A stretch of DNA of 49,753 nt from Hallerella sp963656065 (GCA_963656065.1 CAVKGV010000014.1:1-49753), one strand, 5' to 3'; positions 1-8,516 are shown, counted from the stretch's first letter. Notes: generated by a model from the letters alone, not told the origin. Translations and numbers: made by a program.

Positions 1-153
1 GTTAATGTCCACCGTCATTCTGGAGGGTTCGAAGAATCCGATAGAATCCGTGCACCGTCATTCTGGAACGACCGAAGGAAGTGATAGAATCCATTTTCAG
101 CGTTTCTTTTGAAATGGATCCTATCGCTCCGTGCATCTCCGCTCCAGGATGAC
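1..153. repeat. Left arm of a 153-bp inverted repeat (palindromic intergenic element)
   Basis: This stretch is the reverse complement of 2895-3047, with about six mismatches counted by eye. It contains two right-hand ends of the type GTCATTCTGGA...GATAGAATCC and one left-hand end of the type GGATCCTATCGCTCC...CAGGATGAC, so it is itself built from smaller palindromes. The window begins inside or exactly at the repeat, so it may extend leftward. There is no transposase and no convincing ORF in it. From 154 to 343 I see only the 5' flank of the first lipoprotein gene, including a short CTCAGTTCTCAGCTCTG stretch that resembles other repeat debris near 3.1 and 21.1 kb. Confidence 0.9.
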
Positions 154-343
154 CGCTAGAAGGAAAAGTCCGCTCAAAAGCCTCTCCACACTCCGCACTC
201 AGTTCTCAGCTCTGTACAGGAGCATCCCATTCAACTACCGCTTCTTGTTTTCTGATGTTTCGACCATCAACGTTTACTACTCCCGGATAAATCCTAACAT
301 AAATTTTTAAATTGTTTGCAACAGAAATCGAGGCCCGGTAAAA

Positions 344-1357
344 ATGAAAAAGAAATGGATTTTGGCAGGAATCATGTTTGCTCTTGGAGGCTTGGTCGCC
401 TGTGGCGATGGCGAAATTTCGAAGCCGACCAGCGAAGACGAATCTCTGTATTATTTGCAAGATGCGGATTATTATGCCGGCTTGATGAGTTCTGCGATGG
501 AAGCTTGCAAGGACGATCCGGTCTGTGCAGGAAAAATCGATGATATAAAAAGTTCAAGTTCAAGTGAAATTTCCGGCGGTTCGTCGTCGGCTTTGGGGTC
601 TAGTTCATCGGAGGCAAGTTCCAGTTCTGTGGCGTCGAGCAGCTCTGTTCCCTCTAGCTCGTCGGAAGTTTTGTCGAGTAGTTCTGCGATGTCTTCGAGT
701 TCCGTGGAAAGTTCCAGTTCTGCGGAATCCAGCAGCTCTCTAGAAGAATCCAGTTCGTCGGAAGTCCTTTCTAGCAGCTCCGCTGACTTGTCTTCAAGTT
801 CTGTGGAAAGTTCCAGCTCCGCGGAGTCGAGCAGCTCTCTAGAAGAATCCAGTTCGTCGGAAGTCCTTTCTAGCAGTTCCGCAGACTTGTCTTCAAGTTC
901 CGAGGAGAGTTCCAGCTCTGCGGAGTCGAGCAGCTCTCTAGAAGAATCCAGTTCGTCGGAAGTCCTTTCTAGCAGTTCCGCAGACTTGTCTTCAAGTTCC
1001 GAGGAGAGTTCCAGCTCTGCGGAATCCAGCAGCTCTGTCGCAGAATCGAGTTCCTCGGAAGAGGCTTCCAGTTCATCGGGTCTAACGGTAACAGTGATAG
1101 AATCTTTTGTTCCTTCCGAGGTTTATTATGAGGCGGGAATTTATTCGTTGAAAACTTTAAGGGGATCTACGGGAACAAAAACTTGCCAGATCAACGCTAA
1201 TTTCAAGGATTGCAATTCGGCGTTCCATTTGGATTCTTGGGTTGGTGGACCTTGGAACAATACAGATAATGCTTGTAATGGACAGATTTCTGTCAATTTC
1301 CCTGTAGAATTTGTATTGGTTGATACGCAAAAATTGAAGATTACTAATTGTTGGTAA
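344..1357 (+). CDS. Serine-rich repeat lipoprotein
   Basis: A 337-residue secreted lipoprotein of unknown role. Residues 1-20 are a lipoprotein signal (MKKK, hydrophobic core, LVAC lipobox with Cys20). Residues 20-60 form a short Cys-containing module (SKPTSEDE, then EACKDDPVC) that is shared with the next gene. Residues about 65-245 are a Ser4-X-Glu linker with a 33-residue tandem repeat. The last 90 residues form a small domain with four cysteines that I do not recognise. GAGG eleven bases before the ATG acts as the ribosome site. Long serine linkers are typical of Fibrobacter surface proteins, so a cell-surface location is inferred. The gene and its downstream partner lie between inverted repeats. 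Confidence 0.88.
   Translation: MKKKWILAGIMFALGGLVACGDGEISKPTSEDESLYYLQDADYYAGLMSSAMEACKDDPVCAGKIDDIKSSSSSEISGGSSSALGSSSSEASSSSVASSSSVPSSSSEVLSSSSAMSSSSVESSSSAESSSSLEESSSSEVLSSSSADLSSSSVESSSSAESSSSLEESSSSEVLSSSSADLSSSSEESSSSAESSSSLEESSSSEVLSSSSADLSSSSEESSSSAESSSSVAESSSSEEASSSSGLTVTVIESFVPSEVYYEAGIYSLKTLRGSTGTKTCQINANFKDCNSAFHLDSWVGGPWNNTDNACNGQISVNFPVEFVLVDTQKLKITNCW
731..1027 (+). repeat. Three tandem 99-nt units encoding a 33-residue Ser/Glu repeat
   Basis: The string AGCAGCTCTC recurs at 731, 830 and 929, and a diverged copy starts at 1028. Each 99-nt unit encodes five Ser4 blocks separated by LEE, EVL, ADL, (V/E)E and AE. The second and third units are almost identical in DNA, which points to recent duplication. 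The unit length is a multiple of three, so gain or loss of units would change linker length without breaking the frame. Confidence 0.9.
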
Positions 1358-1461
1358 AATTCTCCCCGAACCCCTGAAAAGAGGTTTCCATCCAAAGTAA
1401 ACAAAAAATTTACAAACCGATGAAATCCCGGAGTTTCCTCGTCGGGCTGTTGCGCTTCCGA

Positions 1462-1491
1462 TTGAAAAAATCTAAATTCAATTTGTATTCT
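1462..1491 (+). promoter_or_regulatory. Possible sigma70-type promoter of the second lipoprotein gene
   Basis: TTGAAA at 1462-1467 and TATTCT at 1486-1491 are separated by 18 bases, in the 180-base gap ahead of the ATG at 1538. No terminator is visible after the first lipoprotein, so read-through is also possible. The call rests on sequence match alone. Confidence 0.35.
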
Positions 1492-1537
1492 GGCAGATTC
1501 CAAGGTTGGATCTAGCCACAAGAAAGAGGCCTTTCTG

Positions 1538-2767
1538 ATGAAAAAAAGATATTTAGGAATCGCTTTTGCTGCGCTTGTCGGCGGAGCCTTTGTCGCTTGC
1601 GGCAGCGGAGATGTTTCGAAACCGACCGGTGAAGATGAAGGAAACACCGTAATTTTCGATAGTTCGTATTACGCGAACCGTTCGACGGATGCGGCTAAAG
1701 CTTGCGAAGCGGATCCTGTTTGCTCCGCCAAGATGAATGGCACCTCGTCTGTTGCGGAAGAATCTTCTAGTTCTTCGGAAATCGTCGAACCGGGATCTTC
1801 GGCAGGCAGTTCGTCTTCGGCAGCTCCGCTCCCGGTGAGCAGCTCCACGCAGATCAACTTCTCGAGCGCAAGCGTTCCCACAAGCTCCGCGACCGCGGGC
1901 GTGAGTTCGTCGTCGATTGCGGATGATGGAACGCTGGATGGTACATGTGGACCAGAAACGGCGACGATAGAAAAGGGCGCAACAGCCACTTGGAAATTCA
2001 CTAAACTGGCTCCGGCAGGAATGGTTGGCATGACAGCCCAGCAGAATGCCTTGTTTACATGGACGATGACGGGCTCTTCGGAAGGGACGTTTAGCGCTAA
2101 GGGAAGTCAAGAGGGAACTTCTGCTTCCGCGACATACACGACCTCTGGCGATTTTACCGCATCTCTTGAACTGGATAATGGGAAGAAAATCCAGTGTTCT
2201 CCGCTGCATGTGAACGGTGCGAAGATTACCGGGTGCGAATGTTCTGCGGACGCTTCGACGGTCGATGTGGCAAGCGGCTCGGCGACTGCGAAGTGGACGA
2301 TTTCCGGCTGTACGACGGAAGCGACGATTACCGGCTATACTTGGACCGATGCTACCGGTTCGGAAGCTTCGGCAACGGCAACGCTCTCGAAGAAAGGCGA
2401 ATCGGTCGCTCCGACCGTGACGGTCAAGAACGACGACAACACGGAACTTGCGGTCACCTGCCCCGCGGTCAAGGCCACGGATTCCAGCGCACCGGAGTAT
2501 GAGATAACCGAAAAAGATGAAACGATTTCTTTACCGGCGGGGTCTTCGACCATTATCATGAATTTGCCAGAATCTTGGCATAATGGAACTACGGGAACAT
2601 GCTCCTTCTCTTGTAATATTCAAGGGACAATTAATGGAACAGTTGATGGAGTCTCTCTTTCCGGTTCCTATTATGCCTCGGCAAGCATTCCTATCACGAG
2701 TACTATTAATGGATATGCTTTGGAAGTTACTTTGAATGCTGCAGGCTCCTGCACAATTGGATGGTAA
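1538..2767 (+). CDS. Serine-rich lipoprotein, paralogous N-terminus to the upstream gene
   Basis: A 409-residue lipoprotein. Residues 1-21 are the signal and lipobox (FVAC, Cys21), followed by the same module as the upstream gene (SKPTGEDE, ACEADPVC). Next comes a shorter, less regular Ser-rich linker at about residues 66-128. The C-terminal two thirds look like consecutive beta-rich domains: two segments begin with CGPETATIEKG- and CECSADASTV-type strands that resemble repeated Ig-like folds, and the protein ends in CTIGW. GAGGCC precedes the ATG, as in the upstream gene. The C-terminal domains of the two proteins do not resemble each other, so the pair share an anchor and linker but not the exposed part. 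Function unknown; surface exposure is inferred. Confidence 0.87.
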   Translation: MKKRYLGIAFAALVGGAFVACGSGDVSKPTGEDEGNTVIFDSSYYANRSTDAAKACEADPVCSAKMNGTSSVAEESSSSSEIVEPGSSAGSSSSAAPLPVSSSTQINFSSASVPTSSATAGVSSSSIADDGTLDGTCGPETATIEKGATATWKFTKLAPAGMVGMTAQQNALFTWTMTGSSEGTFSAKGSQEGTSASATYTTSGDFTASLELDNGKKIQCSPLHVNGAKITGCECSADASTVDVASGSATAKWTISGCTTEATITGYTWTDATGSEASATATLSKKGESVAPTVTVKNDDNTELAVTCPAVKATDSSAPEYEITEKDETISLPAGSSTIIMNLPESWHNGTTGTCSFSCNIQGTINGTVDGVSLSGSYYASASIPITSTINGYALEVTLNAAGSCTIGW

Positions 2768-2802
2768 GAAAATTTAAAACGAGAATTGTCTCTTAAATTT
2801 TT

Positions 2803-2827
2803 CGCCCTTCTTCGGAGGGGCGTTTTT
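2803..2827 (+). terminator. Intrinsic terminator of the lipoprotein pair
   Basis: CGCCCTTC and GAGGGGCG form an 8-bp stem (one G-U pair) closed by a TTCG tetraloop and followed by TTTTT. It lies 36 bases after the second lipoprotein stop codon. Confidence 0.9.
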
Positions 2828-2894
2828 GTTTGCTGTTGTTGAATTTTGTTGGTTTGAAAGTTGAGAGACGTCTGAGCGGAATTTTGCTTTTGAC

Positions 2895-3047
2895 GTCATC
2901 CTGGAGCGAAGCAGCGCGGAGCGATAGGATCCATTTCAAAAGAAACGCTGAAAATGGATTCTATCACTCCCTTCGGTCGTTCCAGAATGACAGTGCACGG
3001 ATTCTATCGGATTCTTCGAACCCTCCAGAATGACGGTGGACATTAAC
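2895..3047. repeat. Right arm of the 153-bp inverted repeat
   Basis: Reverse complement of 1-153 with about six mismatches. Starts GTCATCCTGGAGCG and ends GGTGGACATTAAC. Internally, GGATCCATTT (2930s) faces AAAATGGATTC, giving a hairpin of roughly 98 bp. No ORF in the 2828-3301 interval is believable. Confidence 0.9.
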
Positions 3048-3055
3048 GCTCTTCT

Positions 3056-3223
3056 GTCATCCTGGAGCGAAGCAGCGCGGAGCGATAGGACCCATGTTAG
3101 AACTTAGAGCTGAGCTCTGAGAACCGCAGACGTCTAAGCTCTGAATCTCGGAATTTAAATGTCCGCGGTTCTAAGCACAAGACTCAACGTGGCTGATTCT
3201 ATCGCTCCGCTCCAGAATGACAG
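3056..3223. repeat. MITE-like element with inverted ends
   Basis: Begins GTCATCCTGGAGCGAAGC and ends in the inverted counterpart GAGCGGAGCGATAGAATC when read on the other strand (GATTCTATCGCTCCGCTCCAGAATGACA). The roughly 90-bp centre is a mosaic of TTAGAACTTAGAGCTGAG-type and GTCCGCGGTTCTAAG-type strings. The same end sequence occurs at 1-153, 2895-3047 and 21000-21062. No coding capacity. Confidence 0.75.
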
Positions 3224-3301
3224 GGTGGTTGCAAGGAAGGGGGACCTTGGCCTTCGCAACTCGGAAAGGTCTCCCTATCTTGCCCCTCGCCGGGTAGGCT
3301 C

Positions 3302-5458
3302 TTACAAAAATTCAAACAAAATAATCCCGGGAACCTTTCCCGTCCCGCGCCACGATTCCAGATACTCTTCGAGCGGATGGTCGAGAACTTTTCCGAATTT
3401 GAAGGACGCGTCCCGCAGAACGGGCTTCTGGCCTTTATCCAAAAGCAAAAATCCGACGTGGAACGTGTCGATGATTTTCAGCCGGCTGACAAATCCCACC
3501 CCGCGCACCGTGCTTTCCCCTTGCCACGGGCTTTTCGAAAATTCGAGCGCTTTCTCTAGCGGAAGATAGCGGAGGTAAAGTTCGGGATCGTTTTCGGAAT
3601 AGGAAATTCCTTTTTCGCGGAAAAATTTTCCCTTGGGGAGCGTCCGCGTTTCCGCCGTGTCGTTCGGCAAAAAAATTTGCCGCGCAAAGATTCCCTCGCC
3701 GAGCCAATCTTCAACAAAGTAATGCTTGCGAAATTTGTATGCAATTTTTCCGTCAAAGTAGCGAATCTTTTGGAGCGTTCCGAAAAGGCTGTCAAGCGTC
3801 GGGCTTTTCGCAAGCGCAAGAACATGCTCGATAAAAGTTACGCAGTCGAGCGAATCCGTGTTGACGAGAGGCTTGCTTTCAATCGTGTCAATGTAGCTTT
3901 CTCCGGTAGGCCCTAGGAGATAAGGCTTTCCCAAAAATTTTCCGGAAAAGAACCGGATCCGTTCCGAAAGTCCGCTGACGGATGCGCCTTGCTGGTAAAG
4001 TTCCCGCATTTGCAACAGCGAAGCGTAGCCGTTGTTTGCCGCGCGATAAATGCAGGACCAGATGGAATCCAGAGCGTCCTTGCTTTTGTTGTCCGGGATT
4101 TTTCCCGTTTCGTTCAGATAGGTTGCGATGGCGAGCGTGTCTCCGTCGATTGTGGGCATATAGCCGACAAGTCCGTGGACTTCGTTGATGAATCCCGTCT
4201 TGAAACGGATTTTCCAGGCGTATTCCAGATTCTGCATCCGCTTGTAACCGCTGCCGATTCCCGGACCCGCAAAACTTTTTACGTAGAATTTCCCCTTGGG
4301 ATGGTGCGCCATCTTGGCGAGCAGGGCGGTTTCCGCGGATGGCTTTACCTTGTTCAAGGGCGAGAGTCCGCTGCCGTCAAAAACTTGAAAATCGTCCGGG
4401 GAAATTTCCAGCTTCTGTAAAAATTCGCGCTCGGCTCTTTTTCCGTTTTCCACGTTGCCTTTCCCGAATTTTTCCGCTGCGAGATTCCGGAAAAGCGTTT
4501 CGGCGTGAAGGTTCTGGCTCCGCTGGTTGATTTCGTCGAGAAGGCTGAGAAGCGGTGCGCCGGAGACTTCAAAAGTGTAAAGGGAAAGTCCGCATTGGGC
4601 AAGGGGATTTTCCTTGTATGCAATTCCCGCATCCTGCAACGCCCGGACAAATGCAAGCTGGAAATATCTGTTGGGGTTTCGGACGGGAATGGCGACGCCC
4701 GTTTCGCCGGCTTTGATCCCGATGGTTCCCGAAATTCGGATGACGGAAGAATCTGCATCGAGCGAATAGACATAGCGGCGCTTTGAACCTTTTCTGGTCG
4801 TTAATTTGTTCACAATTTGAACATAGCCGAGATCCGGTTCTACCGTGACGTTTGCCGTGTCGCCGATTTTTTCTCCCGGAGCGATTTTGATGAGTGCGCA
4901 GTTGTCGTTGAAAAGGAGCGGCGTGACTTCCGCGCCATACCAGGCATCGTAATAATTGTCCCGCCAATTTTCCGGCTTGCGAGGCCCCGAAAAAAAGTTT
5001 GTGTCGAGTTCGATTTTCGCATCGAGCGTGTCAATGCCTTTTTGCCGGATGGAGTCGGCGAGAACGCGCAGCAGGTAAAAAGGTTCCGAATAATATCTGC
5101 CGGAAATATTCGGGTCGCCTTCGCCTCTCAGTCGGAGAATGCCGTGGAATGTCTTCCCGGAAATGCTTCCTTCGAGGAAAAGTCTTGTCCGCGGGCTGTA
5201 ATCTAGCGGAAAGTAATCGAGCGCGGCTGCCGTCGTGAGGGTTTTGAGCGTGCTTGCCGGCGTAAAGAACGAATCCGCCTGGAACTCTGCGATTTGATTT
5301 CCTGTTTTTATCGAGCGGATGGAAATTCCGAATTTCGCGCCGGGAACAATAGAATCGACGATCGTCTTGTATTCTTCGATCGAAATATTTTTTTCTGCGG
5401 CAAATACGAATGCGCTTGAAAGCGTTACGGCGAGAAAGAATGTTTCGAGAAATTTCAT
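3302..5458 (-). CDS. PBP4-type D-Ala-D-Ala carboxypeptidase fused to DUF1460 amidase-like domain
   Basis: A 718-residue periplasmic protein. Residues 1-21 are a signal peptide. Residues about 30-480 are a peptidase family S13 (DacB/PBP4) domain that trims or cleaves peptidoglycan peptides: SxxK is STLK at 69-72, SxN is SQN in SQNLHAE, and KTG occurs in RFKTGF. From about residue 510 a second domain resembles DUF1460 (N-acetylmuramoyl-L-alanine-amidase-like, NlpC/P60-related fold), with Cys539 in DCVTFIEH and His667 in DTFHVGF as likely catalytic residues. I chose the ATG at 5458 because it overlaps the aroA stop as ATGA and begins the signal peptide; an in-frame upstream start would add 48 residues inside aroA. 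Single-domain S13 enzymes are about 450-500 residues long, so the fusion is real extra length. Confidence 0.93.
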   Translation of the reverse strand: MKFLETFFLAVTLSSAFVFAAEKNISIEEYKTIVDSIVPGAKFGISIRSIKTGNQIAEFQADSFFTPASTLKTLTTAAALDYFPLDYSPRTRLFLEGSISGKTFHGILRLRGEGDPNISGRYYSEPFYLLRVLADSIRQKGIDTLDAKIELDTNFFSGPRKPENWRDNYYDAWYGAEVTPLLFNDNCALIKIAPGEKIGDTANVTVEPDLGYVQIVNKLTTRKGSKRRYVYSLDADSSVIRISGTIGIKAGETGVAIPVRNPNRYFQLAFVRALQDAGIAYKENPLAQCGLSLYTFEVSGAPLLSLLDEINQRSQNLHAETLFRNLAAEKFGKGNVENGKRAEREFLQKLEISPDDFQVFDGSGLSPLNKVKPSAETALLAKMAHHPKGKFYVKSFAGPGIGSGYKRMQNLEYAWKIRFKTGFINEVHGLVGYMPTIDGDTLAIATYLNETGKIPDNKSKDALDSIWSCIYRAANNGYASLLQMRELYQQGASVSGLSERIRFFSGKFLGKPYLLGPTGESYIDTIESKPLVNTDSLDCVTFIEHVLALAKSPTLDSLFGTLQKIRYFDGKIAYKFRKHYFVEDWLGEGIFARQIFLPNDTAETRTLPKGKFFREKGISYSENDPELYLRYLPLEKALEFSKSPWQGESTVRGVGFVSRLKIIDTFHVGFLLLDKGQKPVLRDASFKFGKVLDHPLEEYLESWRGTGKVPGIILFEFL

Positions 5459-6792
5459 TTTGCGCCTTGGATTTGGAGCGGAACTTTTGCCAGAAATTCC
5501 AGATCTTTCCAGTAGCCGGGATAGGTCTTTTCGACGCAAAGCGGGTCGAGAATCCGGATGCGTTCCGTGCTCAAAATGCCGAAAGCGGTGAGGCTCAGAC
5601 ACATTGCCATCCGGTGATCGTTGTAAGTTTCAAATGTCGCCGGAAGGATTTTTGATTGCGGCGCGATAGCGAGGGAATCGTCTGTTTCCGTGACTTTCGC
5701 TCCGGTTTTGCGCAGCTCGGTTGCCATTGCCTGGATGCGGTCCGTTTCCTTGACTTTCCAACTTTTGATTCCGCGGAGAGTGCTTTTGCCGTCTGCGAAA
5801 AGGCAGAGGACGGCGACCGTCATCGCGGCGTCCGGAATCGCGGAGAGATCCATATCAATCGCTTTCAGCGGAAATGCTCCTTTCGAACATTCGACAAATC
5901 CTTTCCCGAAAGAAATTTTTGCGCCCATCTTTTCGAGAACTTCGGTAAACCGGATGTCTCCCTGGATGCTTTCCTGGTCGATTCCATATAAACGAACCGG
6001 TCCGCCGGAAACGGCCGCCGCGGCGAGTGCGTATGTCGCTGAGGATGCGTCGCCTTCGACCGTGTATTCGCCCGGAGAACGGTATCCCGAATTTTGAACG
6101 GCAAATTCCCGGAAATCGCGGTTTTCAACGCGTGCTCCGAACGCTTCCATCATTTTTAATGTCATCGAAACATACGGCTTGGAAATCAGTTCCCCGTCAA
6201 CGATTATCGTAAGGGGATTTTCCATGCAGGGAGCCGCTAGAAGAATCGCTGTCAGGTATTGGCTCGAAATGTTTCCGCGGATGTGGAGCGTTCCGCCGGA
6301 GAGACCGTTTGCATGCAAGGCTATCGGGGGAAATCCCGGATTTTCCAGGTAATCGATTTGCGCTCCGACCTGCTCAATGGCCGTGACCAAATCGCGGATG
6401 GGACGCTCTTTCATTCGGGCGATTCCCGAAAGGGTAAACTCGCCGTGTCCGAGTGCCGCCGCCGCGGCCAGGAACCGAATGGATGTTCCCGAATTTCCCA
6501 CGAAAAGCGAGGCTTCTCTCGAAGAAAATTTTCCGTCTCCGCCGATGACCGCTTCCGTGTGATCCTCTGAAAATCGGAGGCTCGGCACGCCCAACTTTTC
6601 GAGAGATTCCGACATATATCGCGTATCGTCGCTCCACAAGAGACGGTGCAGCCGGGTTTCTCCTTTGGCAAGGGCCGCGAGAAGGAGGGCGCGGTTCGTG
6701 ATGCTCTTGGAACCCGGGATGCGAAGCGAGCCTTGGATTTTCTGCAAGGCGGGAATTTCCAAAAAAGTTTTGCTTTGTGCGGATAAATTCAT
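5455..6792 (-). CDS. aroA: 3-phosphoshikimate 1-carboxyvinyltransferase (EPSP synthase)
   Basis: A 445-residue enzyme that joins PEP to shikimate-3-phosphate on the way to chorismate. The active-site motifs are intact: PGSKSITNR (Lys29), SDDTRYM, GNSGTSIRF, IPDAAMTVAVL, KETDRI and NDHRMAM. This matters because a second EPSP-synthase-fold protein at 24460-25794 has lost all of them, so this copy is presumably the working one. The start lies 38 bases from the divergent thioesterase start, so the two promoters must be packed together or reach into coding sequence. The stop overlaps the downstream carboxypeptidase start by four bases. Confidence 0.96.
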   Translation of the reverse strand: MNLSAQSKTFLEIPALQKIQGSLRIPGSKSITNRALLLAALAKGETRLHRLLWSDDTRYMSESLEKLGVPSLRFSEDHTEAVIGGDGKFSSREASLFVGNSGTSIRFLAAAAALGHGEFTLSGIARMKERPIRDLVTAIEQVGAQIDYLENPGFPPIALHANGLSGGTLHIRGNISSQYLTAILLAAPCMENPLTIIVDGELISKPYVSMTLKMMEAFGARVENRDFREFAVQNSGYRSPGEYTVEGDASSATYALAAAAVSGGPVRLYGIDQESIQGDIRFTEVLEKMGAKISFGKGFVECSKGAFPLKAIDMDLSAIPDAAMTVAVLCLFADGKSTLRGIKSWKVKETDRIQAMATELRKTGAKVTETDDSLAIAPQSKILPATFETYNDHRMAMCLSLTAFGILSTERIRILDPLCVEKTYPGYWKDLEFLAKVPLQIQGAK

Positions 6793-6830
6793 ATTTTCAA
6801 ATTTAGATTAAAAGGAAACAAGGATTGAAA

Positions 6831-7580
6831 ATGGACAAGGAAATTAGCGAATACGTTTTCCCGGTGCGGTTTTCCGACTGCGATTCGACGAGTCGTCTGC
6901 GCATATCTTCTTTTTTCGACTTTATGGAAGAGACCGCGATTCTCGATGCGGAAAGGAATGGTTTCGGAATCTGGAAAATGGTCGAGAACGGCTATACGAC
7001 CGTGATTTCCCGAATAAAGCTTCGGATAAACCATGTCCCTGTCTGGGGTGAAAAATTGCGGGTTTCGACGTGGACAAAGTCCATCTACAAGCACAAGGTG
7101 GCGATTCGGGACTATTCCATCCGGGATGAACGGGGAAGCGTTATCGCGGAAGCGACTTCTTCGTGGCTCTTGGTGAACCTGCGGACGGGTCGCGCCGAGG
7201 ACCCGGAAAGTGCGCCTTTCCTCCCGACGCTCTATCCCGAGAAAAATGCGATTTCCGAAAACCTGGAATTGTTGCTTCCGCGGGAAAATCCCCGAGTCGT
7301 GCTTTCGAAGAAGGCCTGCTATTCCGACTTGGACATGAACCGCCACGTCAATAACTGCCGTTATGCGGATTGGATTCTCGATGCGCTTTTTTCGGATCCC
7401 GCTTTTAAAAAGCAAGGAATCCGCTCGCTCCAGATGAATTATCTGTCGGAGGTCTCCGCCGGCGAAGAAATTCTCCTGGTGCGATTTGATAACTCGAACC
7501 ATCACGCATACGTCTTTGGCGTGAACGCGCAGGATTCTTCTAAGGTGCATTTTCAGGCGCGTGTCGGATTTTCCGTATAG
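6831..7580 (+). CDS. Acyl-ACP thioesterase
   Basis: A 249-residue double-hotdog thioesterase that releases fatty acids from acyl carrier protein in the cytoplasm. The N-terminal hotdog starts VRFSDCDSTSRLR, and the second hotdog carries DLDMNRHVNNCRYADW, the Asn/His catalytic signature of the FatA/FatB-like family. I prefer the ATG at 6831 with AAGG seven bases upstream; an in-frame TTG at 6825 is the alternative. It sits immediately upstream of the rml genes (33-base gap) and could be co-transcribed, although the functional link to polysaccharide synthesis is unclear. Length matches bacterial members. Confidence 0.92.
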   Translation: MDKEISEYVFPVRFSDCDSTSRLRISSFFDFMEETAILDAERNGFGIWKMVENGYTTVISRIKLRINHVPVWGEKLRVSTWTKSIYKHKVAIRDYSIRDERGSVIAEATSSWLLVNLRTGRAEDPESAPFLPTLYPEKNAISENLELLLPRENPRVVLSKKACYSDLDMNRHVNNCRYADWILDALFSDPAFKKQGIRSLQMNYLSEVSAGEEILLVRFDNSNHHAYVFGVNAQDSSKVHFQARVGFSV

Positions 7581-7613
7581 ATAATTTGCTTGCATTTATG
7601 TAAGTTTGAACGT

Positions 7614-8501
7614 ATGAAAGGAATTGTTCTCGCCGGAGGTTCCGGTACAAGGCTTTATCCGCTGACTCTTGTCACGAGCAAGCAGCTTTTACCGGTTTAC
7701 GACAAGCCGATGATTTACTATCCGCTATCGACCTTGATGCTCGCGGGGATTCGCGACATCCTGATAATTTCTACGCCGACGGACCTGCCGAACTTTGAAC
7801 GGCTTTTAGGCGACGGCTCCTCGATGGGGGTGCGTCTTTCTTACAAGGTCCAGCCGAATCCGAACGGCCTTGCGGAAGCGTTTGTTCTCGGAGAGGAATT
7901 TATCGGGGACGATTCCTGCGCGATGATTCTCGGGGACAACATCTTTTACGGCAACGGGATGACGCCCCTTCTGAAAAGCGCCGTGGAGAATGCGGAAAAA
8001 AATCACCGGGCGAGCGTCTTCGGCTACTATGTCGAAGACCCGGAACGTTTTGGCGTCGTAGAATTCGACGATTCGGGCAGGGTCGTCTCGATTGAAGAAA
8101 AGCCCAAGTTGCCCAAAAGCAACTATGCGGTGACCGGGCTTTACTTTTACGATGGCCGCGCCGTGGAGTTTGCAAAGAGCATGAAACCTTCGGCTCGCGG
8201 GGAACTTGAAATTACCGACCTGAACCGGCTCTTTTTGGAGGCGGGGGCGCTAGACGTGAAGCTTCTCGGAAGAGGATTCGCCTGGCTCGATACGGGCACG
8301 ATGGACAGCCTGTTGGAAGCGAGCGATTTCGTGCGGATGGTGGAAAAACGCCAGGGAATTAAAATTTCCGCGGTGGAAGAAATCGCTTACATCAACGGCT
8401 GGATCGATCGGGAAACGCTTTTCGCCTCGGCGAGAAAATATGGGAAATCCACTTACGGTGCACATTTGCAGAAAGTCGCCGAAGGAAAAATTCGCTATTA
8501 G
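7614..8501 (+). CDS. rfbA: Glucose-1-phosphate thymidylyltransferase
   Basis: A 295-residue RmlA enzyme that makes dTDP-glucose from glucose-1-phosphate and dTTP, the first step of the dTDP-rhamnose branch. Seen: the nucleotidyltransferase start motif LAGGSGTRLYPLT, the LGDNIFYG metal/product loop, VVEFDDSGRVVSIEEKPK, and GLYFYD. An in-frame start 24 bases earlier would only add an uncharacteristic N-terminal tail; the ATG at 7614 puts the motif at the usual position. It is followed 15 bases later by rmlB. Confidence 0.95.
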   Translation: MKGIVLAGGSGTRLYPLTLVTSKQLLPVYDKPMIYYPLSTLMLAGIRDILIISTPTDLPNFERLLGDGSSMGVRLSYKVQPNPNGLAEAFVLGEEFIGDDSCAMILGDNIFYGNGMTPLLKSAVENAEKNHRASVFGYYVEDPERFGVVEFDDSGRVVSIEEKPKLPKSNYAVTGLYFYDGRAVEFAKSMKPSARGELEITDLNRLFLEAGALDVKLLGRGFAWLDTGTMDSLLEASDFVRMVEKRQGIKISAVEEIAYINGWIDRETLFASARKYGKSTYGAHLQKVAEGKIRY

Positions 8502-8516
8502 CAAAGGAAAATATCG

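Noticed and set aside
650..1050. Regular direct repeats considered as a CRISPR array
   Set aside because: Units are contiguous, in frame and coding for Ser/Glu; there are no unique spacers and no cas genes.
2217..2502. Arg-rich plus-strand open frames inside the second lipoprotein gene
   Set aside because: Out-of-frame readings of the real gene with no start signal.
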